Of a stretch of 36,828 bases of DNA, positions 23,611-31,693 are shown piece by piece. Both the position numbers and the translations under genes were made by a program. Under the pieces are notes generated by a model, which had not been told where the DNA came from, made no database searches, and was given only the letters and a program-made list of their open reading frames with translations. How positions within the stretch are numbered: position 1 is the stretch's first letter; every line of letters starts with the position of its first letter. Origin of the DNA: Planctomycetota bacterium (GTDB lineage Bacteria; Planctomycetota; MHYJ01; JACPRB01); NCBI GenBank assembly GCA_035574235.1, contig DATLZA010000100.1:1-36828 (forward strand), given 5' to 3'.

Positions 23611-24201
23611 ATGATTCGACGCGTCGTGGCGCTGGCGGCCGCTCTGTCGGCGGCGGCCGTCCCCGCCTCCGCCCAAGAGCGCGGCATGATCGGCAAGCCG
23701 ATCAAGGAATTCAAGCTTCGGGACGCCACCAAGGACGGGGACGCCTGGATCAGCTTGGCGGACTTCAAAGGCAAGAGCCCGGTCGTTCTCGTCTGGATCA
23801 GCGAGAAGTGCGACGTCACCTGGAAGTACGAAAAGCGCACGGGCGCCCTCCGGGAGGAATTCGGCCCCAAGGGCGTGCAGTTCCTCGCCGTCTGGAGCAG
23901 CGCCGCGGACACCCGCGAAGGGATCCGCAAATACGTCGAGTCCAAGAACTACGGCATGCCGGTGCTCGACGACGAGAACGGCGAGCTGGCCCGCTACTTC
24001 GGAGCGGTCGTGACGCCGACCTACGCGGTCATCGACAAAGAGGGCGTTCTGCGCTACGTCGGCGCCATGGACGACCTGCAGTGCGGCCCGAACTACCGCG
24101 CCGACGAGAGTCAGGTCAAGGAGCGGTACGTCCATTCGGTCCTCACCGCGCTCCTCGAAGGCAAGGAAGTGACCGTCGCCCCGAGAAAGGGCTTCGGGTG
24201 A
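23611..24201 (+). CDS. Exported redoxin (AhpC/TSA-thioredoxin fold)
   Basis: A 196-residue periplasmic protein with a signal peptide (about 1-22, cleavage after VPASA). The mature part has the AhpC/TSA-like order: GKPIKEFKLRDATKD, LADFKGKSPVVLVWISEKCDVTWKYE, then VTPTYAVIDKEGVLRYVGAMDD. The reactive region has one cysteine (SEKCDVT) instead of CxxC, so it is peroxiredoxin-like rather than a TlpA disulfide reductase. A second cysteine lies downstream in LQCGPNYRADES. The GAGGAGGG site before the ATG is good. It precedes the propeller-cytochrome gene by about 90 bases, and a hairpin separates them. Role: probably periplasmic peroxide or thiol chemistry. Confidence 0.82.
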   Translation: MIRRVVALAAALSAAAVPASAQERGMIGKPIKEFKLRDATKDGDAWISLADFKGKSPVVLVWISEKCDVTWKYEKRTGALREEFGPKGVQFLAVWSSAADTREGIRKYVESKNYGMPVLDDENGELARYFGAVVTPTYAVIDKEGVLRYVGAMDDLQCGPNYRADESQVKERYVHSVLTALLEGKEVTVAPRKGFG

Positions 24202-24248
24202 GGGTTCAAGGTTCGCGGGGCTCGTTGAGCCCGACGCCATGATCATCG

Positions 24249-24283
24249 CCGCACCGGGGGCGGCCGGCCCGCCCCCGGTGCGG
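24249..24283. repeat. 14-bp perfect hairpin before the propeller-cytochrome gene
   Basis: Arms 24249-24262 and 24270-24283 (core GCACCGGGGGCG / CGCCCCCGGTGC) pair perfectly around a seven-base loop. There is no T-run on either strand. It ends nine bases before the ATG at 24293 and could attenuate transcription from the redoxin gene or restrict translation initiation. Confidence 0.6.
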
Positions 24284-24292
24284 ATCCTTCGG

Positions 24293-26041
24293 ATGAGATC
24301 CCTGACCTTCCTTCTGGCCGCGATCTCCTGGACCTCGGGGGTCGCCCCTCAGGAACCCCCGCCCCCTCGATCCCCCCGCGATGTCGTTCTCTCCCCGGAC
24401 GGGCGCTGGGCCCTCACCGCCAACTCGGGCTCGGATACGGCGTCCCTCGTGGACCTCGAGCGAGGAACCGTCGCCGCCGAAGTCTCCGTGGGCCGCCGGC
24501 CCTTCGCCCTGGCCTGGAGAGGATCGACGGCCGTGGTGTCCAACCTTCTGGACGATTCAATCACGATCCTCGAAGCGGATCCGCCGCGCCTCGCCGTCCG
24601 AACCGCGATCCGCGTCGGCGACGAGCCGCGCGGCGTCGCCCTGTCGGCCGACGGCCGCCGGGCCTTCGTCGCCCTGGCGGGCGAGGACGCGGTCGCCGTC
24701 GTCGATCCGGCGACCGGGCGGGTGACGGCGCGCCTTCCCGTCGGGGACGAACCCTGGCACCTTGCCCTCACCCCGGACGGTTCGCGCCTGGTCGTCGGCG
24801 AGACCCTCTCGCGCTCCGTCCGCGTTCTCGAAGTTTCCGAAGGACGTACGCTCTACACGGTGGACCTGCGCGGGCCCAACGTCCGGCAGATCGCCGTCTC
24901 TCCGGACGGCGCGTGGGCTTACGTCCCGAATGTCGCCGAGCGCGGCTCCCCGGTCACCCGGCAGAACATCGACCGCGGCTGGGTCATCGCCGCCCGTCTG
25001 AGCCGCGTGCCCCTTCGGAGCGAGGGCCCCCGCGCGGCCATCGCCCTGGACCCGCGCGGGCAAGCGGTCGGCGACGTCGAGGGGCTGGCCGTGGGGCCCG
25101 ACGGCGAGTCGCTCGCCCTGGCGGCCGGCGGCACGCACGAGGTCCTGCTGCTCCGCCTGCCGCTGCCCTTCGTCTCCTTCGGCGGCCCCGGGGACCACAT
25201 CGAGCCCGAGCTGCTCAGGGATTCCCGGAGATTCCGGCGCGTGGCCGTGGGCGGCCGCCCCGTCGCCTGCGCCTTCACGCCCGACGGCGCTTCCGTGATC
25301 GTGGCCGACTTCCTGGCCGACGCGCTCCACGTGCTCGACTTCGAAGCCGGAAAGGTCCGGCGCACGATCCGCCTGGGCGGTCCGGCGGAACCGTCTCTCG
25401 CCCGCCGCGGCGAGGCCGTCTTTTACGACGCGGGACGCTCGTTCCATCAGTGGTTCTCCTGCCACACCTGCCACACGGACGGGCACACGAACGGATCGAG
25501 CTACGACACGCTCAACGACGGAAACTACGGGCGGGCCAAGAAGACGCTCAGCCTGCGGGGCGCGGCGCGCACGGGACCCTGGACGTGGCACGGCTGGCAG
25601 CCCGAATTGCGCGCCGCTCTGGCGCATTCGATGAAAACCACGATGCAGGGCCCCGAACCCTCCGCGGAAGACCTCGACGCTCTCGAAGCGTTCATCCGGA
25701 CGCTCGATTTCCCCCCGCCGGCGGCCCCGCGGAACGAGGCGGCCCGCCGCGGCGAAGCGCTCTTCCGCGACCGCGCCTGCGACACCTGTCATGCGCCGCC
25801 GGACTATACCTCGCCCGAGACGTATCTCGTGGGTCTCGAAGAAGCCCGCGACGCCTACAAGGGATTCAATCCGCCTCCCCTGCGCGGGGTCGGCACACGC
25901 GGCCCGTATCTGCACGACGGCCGGGCGAGAACGCTTGAGGAAGTCCTCCAGAGGCATCACCGCCCCTCGCGCCTGACGGGGAAACCCGACTTCGCTCCCG
26001 AGGAGCTGAAGGATCTCCTGGCCTTCCTGAATTCGCTCTAA
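24293..26041 (+). CDS. Secreted YVTN beta-propeller fused to a dihaem cytochrome c domain
   Basis: A 582-residue protein. After a signal peptide (MRSLTFLLAAISWTSGVAP), residues about 25-370 form a seven-bladed YVTN-type propeller with repeated SPDG..A.VAN..SDTVSVVD-like units. The C-terminal part carries two haem-binding sites, Cys390-His-Thr-Cys393-His394 and Cys496-Asp-Thr-Cys499-His500, in a MauG/cytochrome c peroxidase-like arrangement (YLHDGRARTLEEVLQRHH). Likely a periplasmic electron-transfer or oxidase protein with a propeller binding platform. I start at 24293 because the frame upstream to 24239 runs through a strong hairpin and has no ribosome binding site. The upstream exported redoxin suggests a shared redox theme. 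Confidence 0.85.
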   Translation: MRSLTFLLAAISWTSGVAPQEPPPPRSPRDVVLSPDGRWALTANSGSDTASLVDLERGTVAAEVSVGRRPFALAWRGSTAVVSNLLDDSITILEADPPRLAVRTAIRVGDEPRGVALSADGRRAFVALAGEDAVAVVDPATGRVTARLPVGDEPWHLALTPDGSRLVVGETLSRSVRVLEVSEGRTLYTVDLRGPNVRQIAVSPDGAWAYVPNVAERGSPVTRQNIDRGWVIAARLSRVPLRSEGPRAAIALDPRGQAVGDVEGLAVGPDGESLALAAGGTHEVLLLRLPLPFVSFGGPGDHIEPELLRDSRRFRRVAVGGRPVACAFTPDGASVIVADFLADALHVLDFEAGKVRRTIRLGGPAEPSLARRGEAVFYDAGRSFHQWFSCHTCHTDGHTNGSSYDTLNDGNYGRAKKTLSLRGAARTGPWTWHGWQPELRAALAHSMKTTMQGPEPSAEDLDALEAFIRTLDFPPPAAPRNEAARRGEALFRDRACDTCHAPPDYTSPETYLVGLEEARDAYKGFNPPPLRGVGTRGPYLHDGRARTLEEVLQRHHRPSRLTGKPDFAPEELKDLLAFLNSL

Positions 26042-26054
26042 GAAAAGCGAATCC

Positions 26055-27452
26055 TCAGGGCTCGCGGTACTCGATCGAGAGAATCCGGAAACCTTCGGCC
26101 GTGGCGTTGAACTGAAGCCGGCCGCGCCGGGGCCGCCGGCCGTGCTGTTCCACCGGAACCGGCGAGCCGTCCAGACGGGCGGTCACCTCATCCCCCCGCA
26201 AAGCGACCCGCAGTTCCCGCGTTCCCCCCGCCAGAGCGGCGGCGGCCGCCGATTGCCAATCCACTCCGTACAAGCCCTCGCTCCCCTGGCGAAAGGCGAA
26301 CCACACCCGGCGCGCCCCCCGCGTCTCGAATCGAATGCGGAATTCGACGTCCTCGAAATCGTCCTTCGACTGGGCGGCGTTGTCCACCCCCGGCTTCAGG
26401 CATATCGCCCCGTCGACCACTTCCCAGGCGTCCCGAGACCCCGAGGACATCCAGTTCAGGGTTCTTCCATCGAAGAGGGGCCTCCAGGGACGCTCGGGGC
26501 GGATCTCGGCGAGCCTCCGTTCCAGAGCCGAGGTCCATTCCGCCAGCCCCCAGCCCGCCACCCGGGCCCGCAGCTCGTCCTCCGTGCGGCGATCCCCCTG
26601 GCGGCGCGCCTGCGCCGCATCCTCGCCGACCTTGCGAAAGAGCGTCTCGATGCGGGCCCGCTCCTCGCGGAGGCGCGCCTCGAGAAGGGCCTGCCACTCG
26701 CGACTTGGGCGCCGCGCGCGGGCCCCCTCGTAAATCGCCAGCGCCGCGGCGAAACGCTCCCGCTCGCGAAGCGGACGCGCCTCCTCGTCCAGCGCCGCCA
26801 GCTCGCGCAGGAGATCCTGCTCCCGGCGAGCCACGAGCGCCTTGTGCGCCTCCTCGGCCTCCGGATGGAGCGCCGTCCCCTGGGATACCCGGGCCGCCTC
26901 GGCGTAGGCCGCGATCTTGGCGTCGAGGTCCTCGGCGGGAATCCGCCGCGCGCGCTCCAGAGCGGCGCGGGCCTCGCGTTCCCGCGGGTCCGGCGCCGGC
27001 GGCCGGGCCGGAGGAGACGCCTCGGCCCGGGTTTGGGGTGTCCGGGCGGACGTATTCCCCGAAGGCCAGGCCGCCCAGGCCACGAACGCCGCGGCCGCGG
27101 CGGCTGCGACGGCGATCCCGACGGCTCTGCCCGACCTCAGGCGGCCGTGGGGGTTCGACCGGACCGGCGCAGCCACCGTGCGGATCCGCGCCGTGGATCG
27201 GGGGCGGGAGGGAAGCGCGCGCAGCGAGGAAGAGGAGCCGGTTCCCGGACCGCGAACCGGTGACCCGGTGCGGTGGGCCGCCAGGATCTGCGCGAATTCC
27301 TGCCGCTCGTCGGGCGTCAAAGCGGAAAGGACGCCCGGCAGACAATCGACGCAGGCCACCCGGTTTCCCAGCCGAGTCGCCCGTCCCTTGTCGAAGTCCC
27401 CGGTCGCCAGCCGCACCTGACAGCGGCAGCAGTAGACGATTTCCTGCCCCAT
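26055..27452 (-). CDS. Membrane protein with N-terminal zinc ribbon and C-terminal DUF1080-like domain
   Basis: A 465-residue protein. The N-terminus has a zinc-ribbon-like module (CCRC about 8-11, CVDC about 34-37). A Ser/Arg-rich basic linker is followed by one transmembrane helix of Ala/Val (about 110-130), a long charged helical region (about 165-330; many Arg/Glu, coiled-coil like), and a C-terminal lectin-like domain opening with WRPLFDGRTLNWMSSG, which is DUF1080/3-keto-disaccharide hydrolase-like. The zinc ribbon should be cytoplasmic and the sugar-binding domain outside. ATG 27452 is chosen because YCCRC follows directly; a TACAAT -10 box (27474-27469) lies 16 bases upstream. Function unknown, but a cell-surface sugar sensor is a reasonable guess. 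Confidence 0.75.
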   Translation of the reverse strand: MGQEIVYCCRCQVRLATGDFDKGRATRLGNRVACVDCLPGVLSALTPDERQEFAQILAAHRTGSPVRGPGTGSSSSLRALPSRPRSTARIRTVAAPVRSNPHGRLRSGRAVGIAVAAAAAAAFVAWAAWPSGNTSARTPQTRAEASPPARPPAPDPREREARAALERARRIPAEDLDAKIAAYAEAARVSQGTALHPEAEEAHKALVARREQDLLRELAALDEEARPLRERERFAAALAIYEGARARRPSREWQALLEARLREERARIETLFRKVGEDAAQARRQGDRRTEDELRARVAGWGLAEWTSALERRLAEIRPERPWRPLFDGRTLNWMSSGSRDAWEVVDGAICLKPGVDNAAQSKDDFEDVEFRIRFETRGARRVWFAFRQGSEGLYGVDWQSAAAAALAGGTRELRVALRGDEVTARLDGSPVPVEQHGRRPRRGRLQFNATAEGFRILSIEYREP

Positions 27453-27534
27453 CCGTCGCTCAAAGAGAATTGTACCCCGCCGCCCCCCCATGCGTTACAC
27501 TTCGGAGAAACGCCGCGTTTTCGGAGAAAAACCC

Positions 27535-28353
27535 ATGGTCTGTCTTCTGGCGCTGTCCTGGACGCTCGCTCAGGAGGGCTACGACTACGCGGAGGCCATG
27601 CGCAAGGTCGCCGCGCGGTTCTCCGGCCGCCCGGGGGTGGTCCTCCACCTCGGCGATTCGATCACGTATTCCAGCGCCTATTCCGCCTGGGCCCGCGGCG
27701 GGCGCGGCAAGACCGCGGACGATGAGGCGGTCCTGCGCTGGATGCACACCGGGCGCCGGGACGACGCCGACGGCTGGTGGCTGTGTTCCGTGGACCGGCC
27801 GGGCAACCGGTCCGAGACCGCCGCCAGCGGCGTCCGAAGCGACGAATTCCTGGCCGGGGGCAAGGGAGGACTTCCGCCGCTCCGGGAGATCCTCGACAAA
27901 TACCGCCCGCAGGCGGCCGTCGTCATGCTGGGGACCAACGACGCTTCCGCGGGCCGCGAGGTGGCGGCCTACCGCGCGGACATGGAGCGGATCGTCCGCC
28001 TCATCCTCGAGCGCCACGCCGTCCCGATCCTTTCCACGATCCCTCCCCATCCGCACCGCGGGGATCTGGCCCGGCGCTACAACGAGGCGCTTCGCGAGCT
28101 CGCCCGGGCGCATCGCCTTCCGCTCATCGACTACGAGCGCGAAATCCTGCGGCGCCGGCCGAACGACTGGAACGGGACGCTCCTGGCCAAGGACGACGTC
28201 CACCCCACCGCCGATTCCGGTGACGCGACCCCCTCGAGCGAACCGACCGAGGAGAACCTCCGCCGATCCGGGTACCTCCTCCGCGGGTGGCTCTCGGTGC
28301 GGAAGATCGCGGAAGTGAAGTCGCGCGTGTTCGACCGGCTCGAGAAGCGGTAA
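27535..28353 (+). CDS. SGNH/GDSL family hydrolase
   Basis: A 272-residue esterase-type hydrolase, probably exported (MVCLLALSWTLAQ start). The four SGNH blocks are present: Ser42 in LGDSITYS, Gly99 in TAASGV, Asn135 in LGTNDAS, and Asp220/His223 in KDDVHPT, so the active site is complete. It is likely to deacetylate or de-esterify a carbohydrate or lipid; the substrate is unknown. The ATG at 27535 has GGAGAA upstream and gives a signal-like N-terminus; the frame is also open 15 codons further up but with no ribosome binding site. Divergent from the zinc-ribbon/DUF1080 gene and convergent with the phosphatase gene. Confidence 0.85.
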   Translation: MVCLLALSWTLAQEGYDYAEAMRKVAARFSGRPGVVLHLGDSITYSSAYSAWARGGRGKTADDEAVLRWMHTGRRDDADGWWLCSVDRPGNRSETAASGVRSDEFLAGGKGGLPPLREILDKYRPQAAVVMLGTNDASAGREVAAYRADMERIVRLILERHAVPILSTIPPHPHRGDLARRYNEALRELARAHRLPLIDYEREILRRRPNDWNGTLLAKDDVHPTADSGDATPSSEPTEENLRRSGYLLRGWLSVRKIAEVKSRVFDRLEKR

Positions 28354-28362
28354 GGCGGAGAA

Positions 28363-29847
28363 TCAGCGGATCTTGAGGCAGACGAGGGTCACGTCGTCGC
28401 CGGCGGGCCGGCCGGCCAGGAATCCGTCCAGGGCGGCCGTCACGCAGGAGAGAATCGCCGAGGCCGGCGCCTCCGCCGGAGCTTCGAGGAGCGCCTGCTT
28501 GAGGCGCTCCATGCCGAACTGGCCCGCCTCGGGGCCCGCCTCGATCACGCCGTCCGTGTAAAGAAGCAGCACGTCCCCGGGCGCCAGGTCCACCTCCCGC
28601 TCCTCGAGCGCCGCGGAGAAGCGCGGTCCGGGATCGACGCCGAAGGGCAACCCCGGGGCTTCGAGCTCCTCGCAGTCGCCCGAGGCGCGCCGCAGCAGCG
28701 GCCGCGGGTGGCCCGCGCGCACGTAGGTCATGCGCCGCGTGGCGCGGTCGATCACGGCCACGACGCCGGTCACGAACGCGGAGCGCCGCAGCTCCGTGAA
28801 AAGGTCCCGGTTGGCCGTCGCCACGAGGTCCCGCAGGGCGCCGGGGGATCCGGTCCGGATCCGAAGCGCCATCTTCGCCATGCCCATGGTGATGGCCGTT
28901 TCCACGCCGTGGCCGCTCACGTCGCCGATGACGGCGCCGAAGCGGTCCCCCTCGAGCGCGTAGAAATCCAGGAAATCGCCGCTGACGGACTGGAGCGGGC
29001 GGTAGACGACGGCGATGTCGGCCACGGCGTCCGGCGCCGGATCTACGGGAAGAAGGTGAAGCTGCTTGCGCTTGGCCTCCTCGACGCTGCGCTCCAGCGC
29101 CTGCATGGAATCCACGCGGTCCTGGAGGGCCTCCATCTCGCGCGACATCCGCCACCGGCGCTCCAGCTCGGCGGAGGCCTTGCGCTTGTTGATCTCGAGA
29201 AGGAAGGCGTCCAGGACGCTCGCCGGCAGAGGAACGCGCCGCCCCGCCCGCCAGGCGGCGCATTCCTCGACAAGATGGACCCGGATGCCCCGCAGCGCGC
29301 CGAGCCCCGGCCGCGCGAAGTTCCAGATCCGCACCGCGTCCACTCCCGTTCCGCACAGCGGGCACAGCCAGCACGCCTCCTGGTCGATGCGCCTCCAGAG
29401 GGGATTCACCTCCAGGCGCGAAGCCAGGTCGTCCAGCGCCGCCCGCTCCCGAAGCACGGCGTCGGCGACGGACTTGGCCCCCTCGAGAGCCCCCGGGCTG
29501 CTCAGCGAGGGAAGCAGGCTCCCGGCGCCGAGCCGTTCGGCGATCTCCGCCGCGCGGCCGGAAGGGTCCACCAGCGCCGCCTGGCGCTTGCGGCGGACCG
29601 CCTGGCGGGCGAAGCGGATGACTTCCTCGACGAAGGCGCCGTCCACGCCCTCCAGGCCCCGGAGGTCCAGGACCACCGACTGGCGCGCCTCTCGAAGCCC
29701 GCGGCGCAGCCATTCGACGACGGCAGGGGAGCACTTGCCCGAGAAACGGAAGAGGATCGCCGGGCCGCAGGGTTCCTGGGCGACGCTGGCGTCTTCCAGG
29801 CCGTAAACCACCTTGGGCGGAGCGGAAGGAGCCGTCATCTCCGCCAT
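28363..29847 (-). CDS. SpoIIE/RsbU-type PP2C phosphatase with STAS-like and Cys-rich regions
   Basis: A 494-residue cytosolic protein. Residues about 25-115 look like a STAS domain (LRGLEGVDGAFVEEVIRFAR). A Cys/His cluster follows (CWLCPLCGTG about 165-175 and HLVEEC about 197), probably a zinc site, then a coiled coil (about 235-270) and the PP2C/SpoIIE catalytic domain (about 280-494). The catalytic core has GDFLDFY, VIGDVSGHG and the closing AGDDVTLVCLKI, with the metal-binding Asp residues present. It should dephosphorylate a STAS anti-anti-sigma factor; carrying a STAS-like module itself is unusual. An ATG at 29838, with TACTCT ten bases upstream, is an alternative start. No sigma factor or RsbW-like kinase is nearby. 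Confidence 0.82.
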   Translation of the reverse strand: MAEMTAPSAPPKVVYGLEDASVAQEPCGPAILFRFSGKCSPAVVEWLRRGLREARQSVVLDLRGLEGVDGAFVEEVIRFARQAVRRKRQAALVDPSGRAAEIAERLGAGSLLPSLSSPGALEGAKSVADAVLRERAALDDLASRLEVNPLWRRIDQEACWLCPLCGTGVDAVRIWNFARPGLGALRGIRVHLVEECAAWRAGRRVPLPASVLDAFLLEINKRKASAELERRWRMSREMEALQDRVDSMQALERSVEEAKRKQLHLLPVDPAPDAVADIAVVYRPLQSVSGDFLDFYALEGDRFGAVIGDVSGHGVETAITMGMAKMALRIRTGSPGALRDLVATANRDLFTELRRSAFVTGVVAVIDRATRRMTYVRAGHPRPLLRRASGDCEELEAPGLPFGVDPGPRFSAALEEREVDLAPGDVLLLYTDGVIEAGPEAGQFGMERLKQALLEAPAEAPASAILSCVTAALDGFLAGRPAGDDVTLVCLKIR

Positions 29848-29895
29848 AAGAGTACCACGCGCGCCCGGACCGGGAAACGTTTCGCCCCGGGGGGC

Positions 29896-30564
29896 TTACT
29901 TCACCGGCGTGATCCGGATGTTCCGGTACGCCACCGGACCGTGGTCGCCCTGGAACATGAGCGGACCTTCGGGAGCCTCCTTGCCCGTGACGCCCGACGG
30001 GGTGGGCCCCTTCATTTCGACGTTCTCGTGAAGCACCTGGCCGTTGAGCTCGACTTTGACGAAGCGCGCGTTGGCGATTTTCTTGCCCGACTCGTCGAAC
30101 TTGGGGGCGCGGAAGTCGATGACGAACTTCTGCCACTCGCCGGGGGGCTTCGAAGCGTTCACGCGCGGGGGCGCCGCTCCGTAGAGCGCGCCCACGTCCC
30201 CCGTGCCGATCTTCTGCTTTCCGTAACTGTCGAGCACCTGGACCTCGTACTCGCCCATGACGTACACGCCCGAGTTGGAGCCCTTGGGGACCATGAACTC
30301 CACCTCGATGAGGGCGTCGCCGAATTTCGCCTCCGTGTAGAGATCCACTCCGCCCCCCTGGGCGTTGACGAGTTCCGACCCTTCGGCGACGACGAATTTG
30401 CGAGGATCCTGAGGGTCGAGCGAGGCCTTGCCCACCCTCCAATGGCTCTTTTCCGCCGGGCCTTTGAGCTTCCAGCCCGAAAGGTCCTTCCCGTTGAAGG
30501 GCTCCACGGCCTGCGGAGCCAGGCATGCGGCGGCAACCGCGCAGGCGGCCAGCGCTCGAATCAT
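29896..30564 (-). CDS. Secreted DUF1080 (3-keto-disaccharide hydrolase-like) protein
   Basis: A 222-residue protein with a signal peptide (about 1-18) and one complete DUF1080/LamG-type jelly-roll: FNGKDLSGWKLKG at the start, FGDALIEVEFMVPKGSNSGVYVMGEYEVQVLDSYG in the middle, and GPLMFQGDHGPVAYRNIRI at the end. This fits the family now described as 3-keto-glucoside hydrolases acting on oxidised disaccharides in the periplasm; the family activity is established knowledge, the activity of this protein is inferred. AGGGGAGG precedes the ATG. It is a single gene, divergent from the zf-TFIIB operon. Confidence 0.9.
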   Translation of the reverse strand: MIRALAACAVAAACLAPQAVEPFNGKDLSGWKLKGPAEKSHWRVGKASLDPQDPRKFVVAEGSELVNAQGGGVDLYTEAKFGDALIEVEFMVPKGSNSGVYVMGEYEVQVLDSYGKQKIGTGDVGALYGAAPPRVNASKPPGEWQKFVIDFRAPKFDESGKKIANARFVKVELNGQVLHENVEMKGPTPSGVTGKEAPEGPLMFQGDHGPVAYRNIRITPVK

Positions 30565-30639
30565 GTTTCGCCTCCCCTGAAATCTCCTTCTTATTACGAC
30601 GCCGAACGCCGCTTCGTTGCGGTCTTCGATATCCGGTAA

Positions 30640-30668
30640 TGGACAGGTGGGCAGATCGTCTACATAAT
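30640..30668 (+). promoter_or_regulatory. Promoter of the zf-TFIIB/lemA/M48 operon
   Basis: TGGACA (30640-30645), 17 bases, CATAAT (30663-30668): each box has one mismatch to consensus. The -10 ends nine bases before the ATG at 30678 and there is no Shine-Dalgarno sequence, predicting a leaderless mRNA. Confidence 0.6.
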
Positions 30669-30677
30669 GAACTCACG

Positions 30678-31094
30678 ATGAGCGCCGCCGACCCTTGCCC
30701 CGCCTGCGGGGATCCCCTGGTGGGATTCACCCTCGAGGGGGTCGAACTCGACCGGTGCCTGCGCTGCGGAGGAACCTGGCTGGACGGGGGCGAGCTGGAA
30801 CTCCTGGGGGTTCAGGAGGGGATTGAGCCCGGCCGGCTCACCGAAGCCGCCGCCCGCGGCCGCGAAGGCCGCCCGACCGACCGGCGGTGCGCGCGCTGCC
30901 GGGGCCGCCTGCGCGAAGTCCTGATCGAAGGCGTCCCCGTGGACCGATGCCCGGGCGGGGACGGCCTGTGGTTCGACCCGGGGGAGATGGAACGAATCCT
31001 GGCGGCGTTTCGGAGCGGCGAAGCGGGGGCCGTGGCCCGGCTGCTCGGGGACTTGACGGCCGCGGAACGGCCGAAGAAGGAGGGATCGGAATGA
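30678..31094 (+). CDS. zf-TFIIB domain protein with two zinc-ribbon repeats
   Basis: A 138-residue cytosolic protein with two copies of the TFIIB-type zinc ribbon. The first is complete (CPACGDPLV...DRCLRCGGTWLDGGELELL, about 6-45). The second (CARCRGRLR...DRCPGGDGLWFDPGEMERIL, about 72-110) has lost its last cysteine: CLRCGGTW is replaced by CPGGDGLW, so it probably does not bind zinc normally. The protein is likely structural or a protein-binding adaptor; the family has no defined enzyme activity. The start at 30678 fits the -10 box nine bases upstream. Its stop overlaps the lemA start in ATGA, so expression is coupled to LemA. Confidence 0.85.
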   Translation: MSAADPCPACGDPLVGFTLEGVELDRCLRCGGTWLDGGELELLGVQEGIEPGRLTEAAARGREGRPTDRRCARCRGRLREVLIEGVPVDRCPGGDGLWFDPGEMERILAAFRSGEAGAVARLLGDLTAAERPKKEGSE

Positions 31095-31666
31095 GCGGAA
31101 CGGTGATCGGCATCCTCGTGGTTCTCGGCGTGGGGCTGGGGCTTTTCGTCCTTCTGGGTCTCATCTTCGCCGCGATCTATAACAGCCTCGTCCGGCTGCG
31201 CAACCAGGTCAAGAACGCCTGGGCGCAGATCGACGTGCAGCTCAAGCGCCGGCACGACCTCATTCCGAACCTGGTGGAGACCGTCCGCGGCTACGCCACG
31301 CACGAGAGCCAGACCCTCGAACGCGTGATCGAAGCGCGCCGGCAGGCCGTCGGCGCCTCCAGCGTCGAGGACCGGATCAAGGCGGAGGCGGAGCTCGGCG
31401 GCGCGCTCGGGCGCCTGATGCTCGTGGTCGAGCAGTATCCGGACCTCAAGGCCAACCAGAACTTCATGGCCCTCCAGGAGGAGCTGACCTCGACGGAGAA
31501 CAAGATCGCCTTCGCCCGGCAGTTCTATAACGACGCGGTGATGCACTACAATACGAAGACCGAGGTGTTCCCCACGAACGTCGTGGCGGCGTTTTTCCAC
31601 TTCGTGCCCGCGACGCCTTTCGAAGCGGGCCAGGAGGAGCGGAAGGCGCCCCAGGTGAAGTTCTAA
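31091..31666 (+). CDS. lemA: LemA family protein
   Basis: A 191-residue inner-membrane protein: one N-terminal membrane helix (about 7-31) and a long helical periplasmic or cytoplasmic domain. Family hallmarks are YNSLVRLRNQVKNAWAQIDVQLKRRHDLIPNLVETVRGYA and the central YPDLKANQNFMALQEELTSTENKIAFARQFYNDAVMHYNT block, followed by the usual FP.N..A..F motif. The ATG overlaps the previous stop (ATGA). LemA is regularly found beside an M48 peptidase, as here, and is thought to act with it in envelope quality control, although the biochemical role is not settled. Confidence 0.93.
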   Translation: MSGTVIGILVVLGVGLGLFVLLGLIFAAIYNSLVRLRNQVKNAWAQIDVQLKRRHDLIPNLVETVRGYATHESQTLERVIEARRQAVGASSVEDRIKAEAELGGALGRLMLVVEQYPDLKANQNFMALQEELTSTENKIAFARQFYNDAVMHYNTKTEVFPTNVVAAFFHFVPATPFEAGQEERKAPQVKF

Positions 31667-31693
31667 GAGTCCGGCCTCCCGGCCCGCGCTCCC

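Noticed and set aside
27501-27529. Repeated TTCGGAGAAA before the SGNH gene as a regulator site
   Set aside because: Two 10-base copies 19 bases apart, but the second is the ribosome binding site region and there is no symmetry; chance cannot be excluded.
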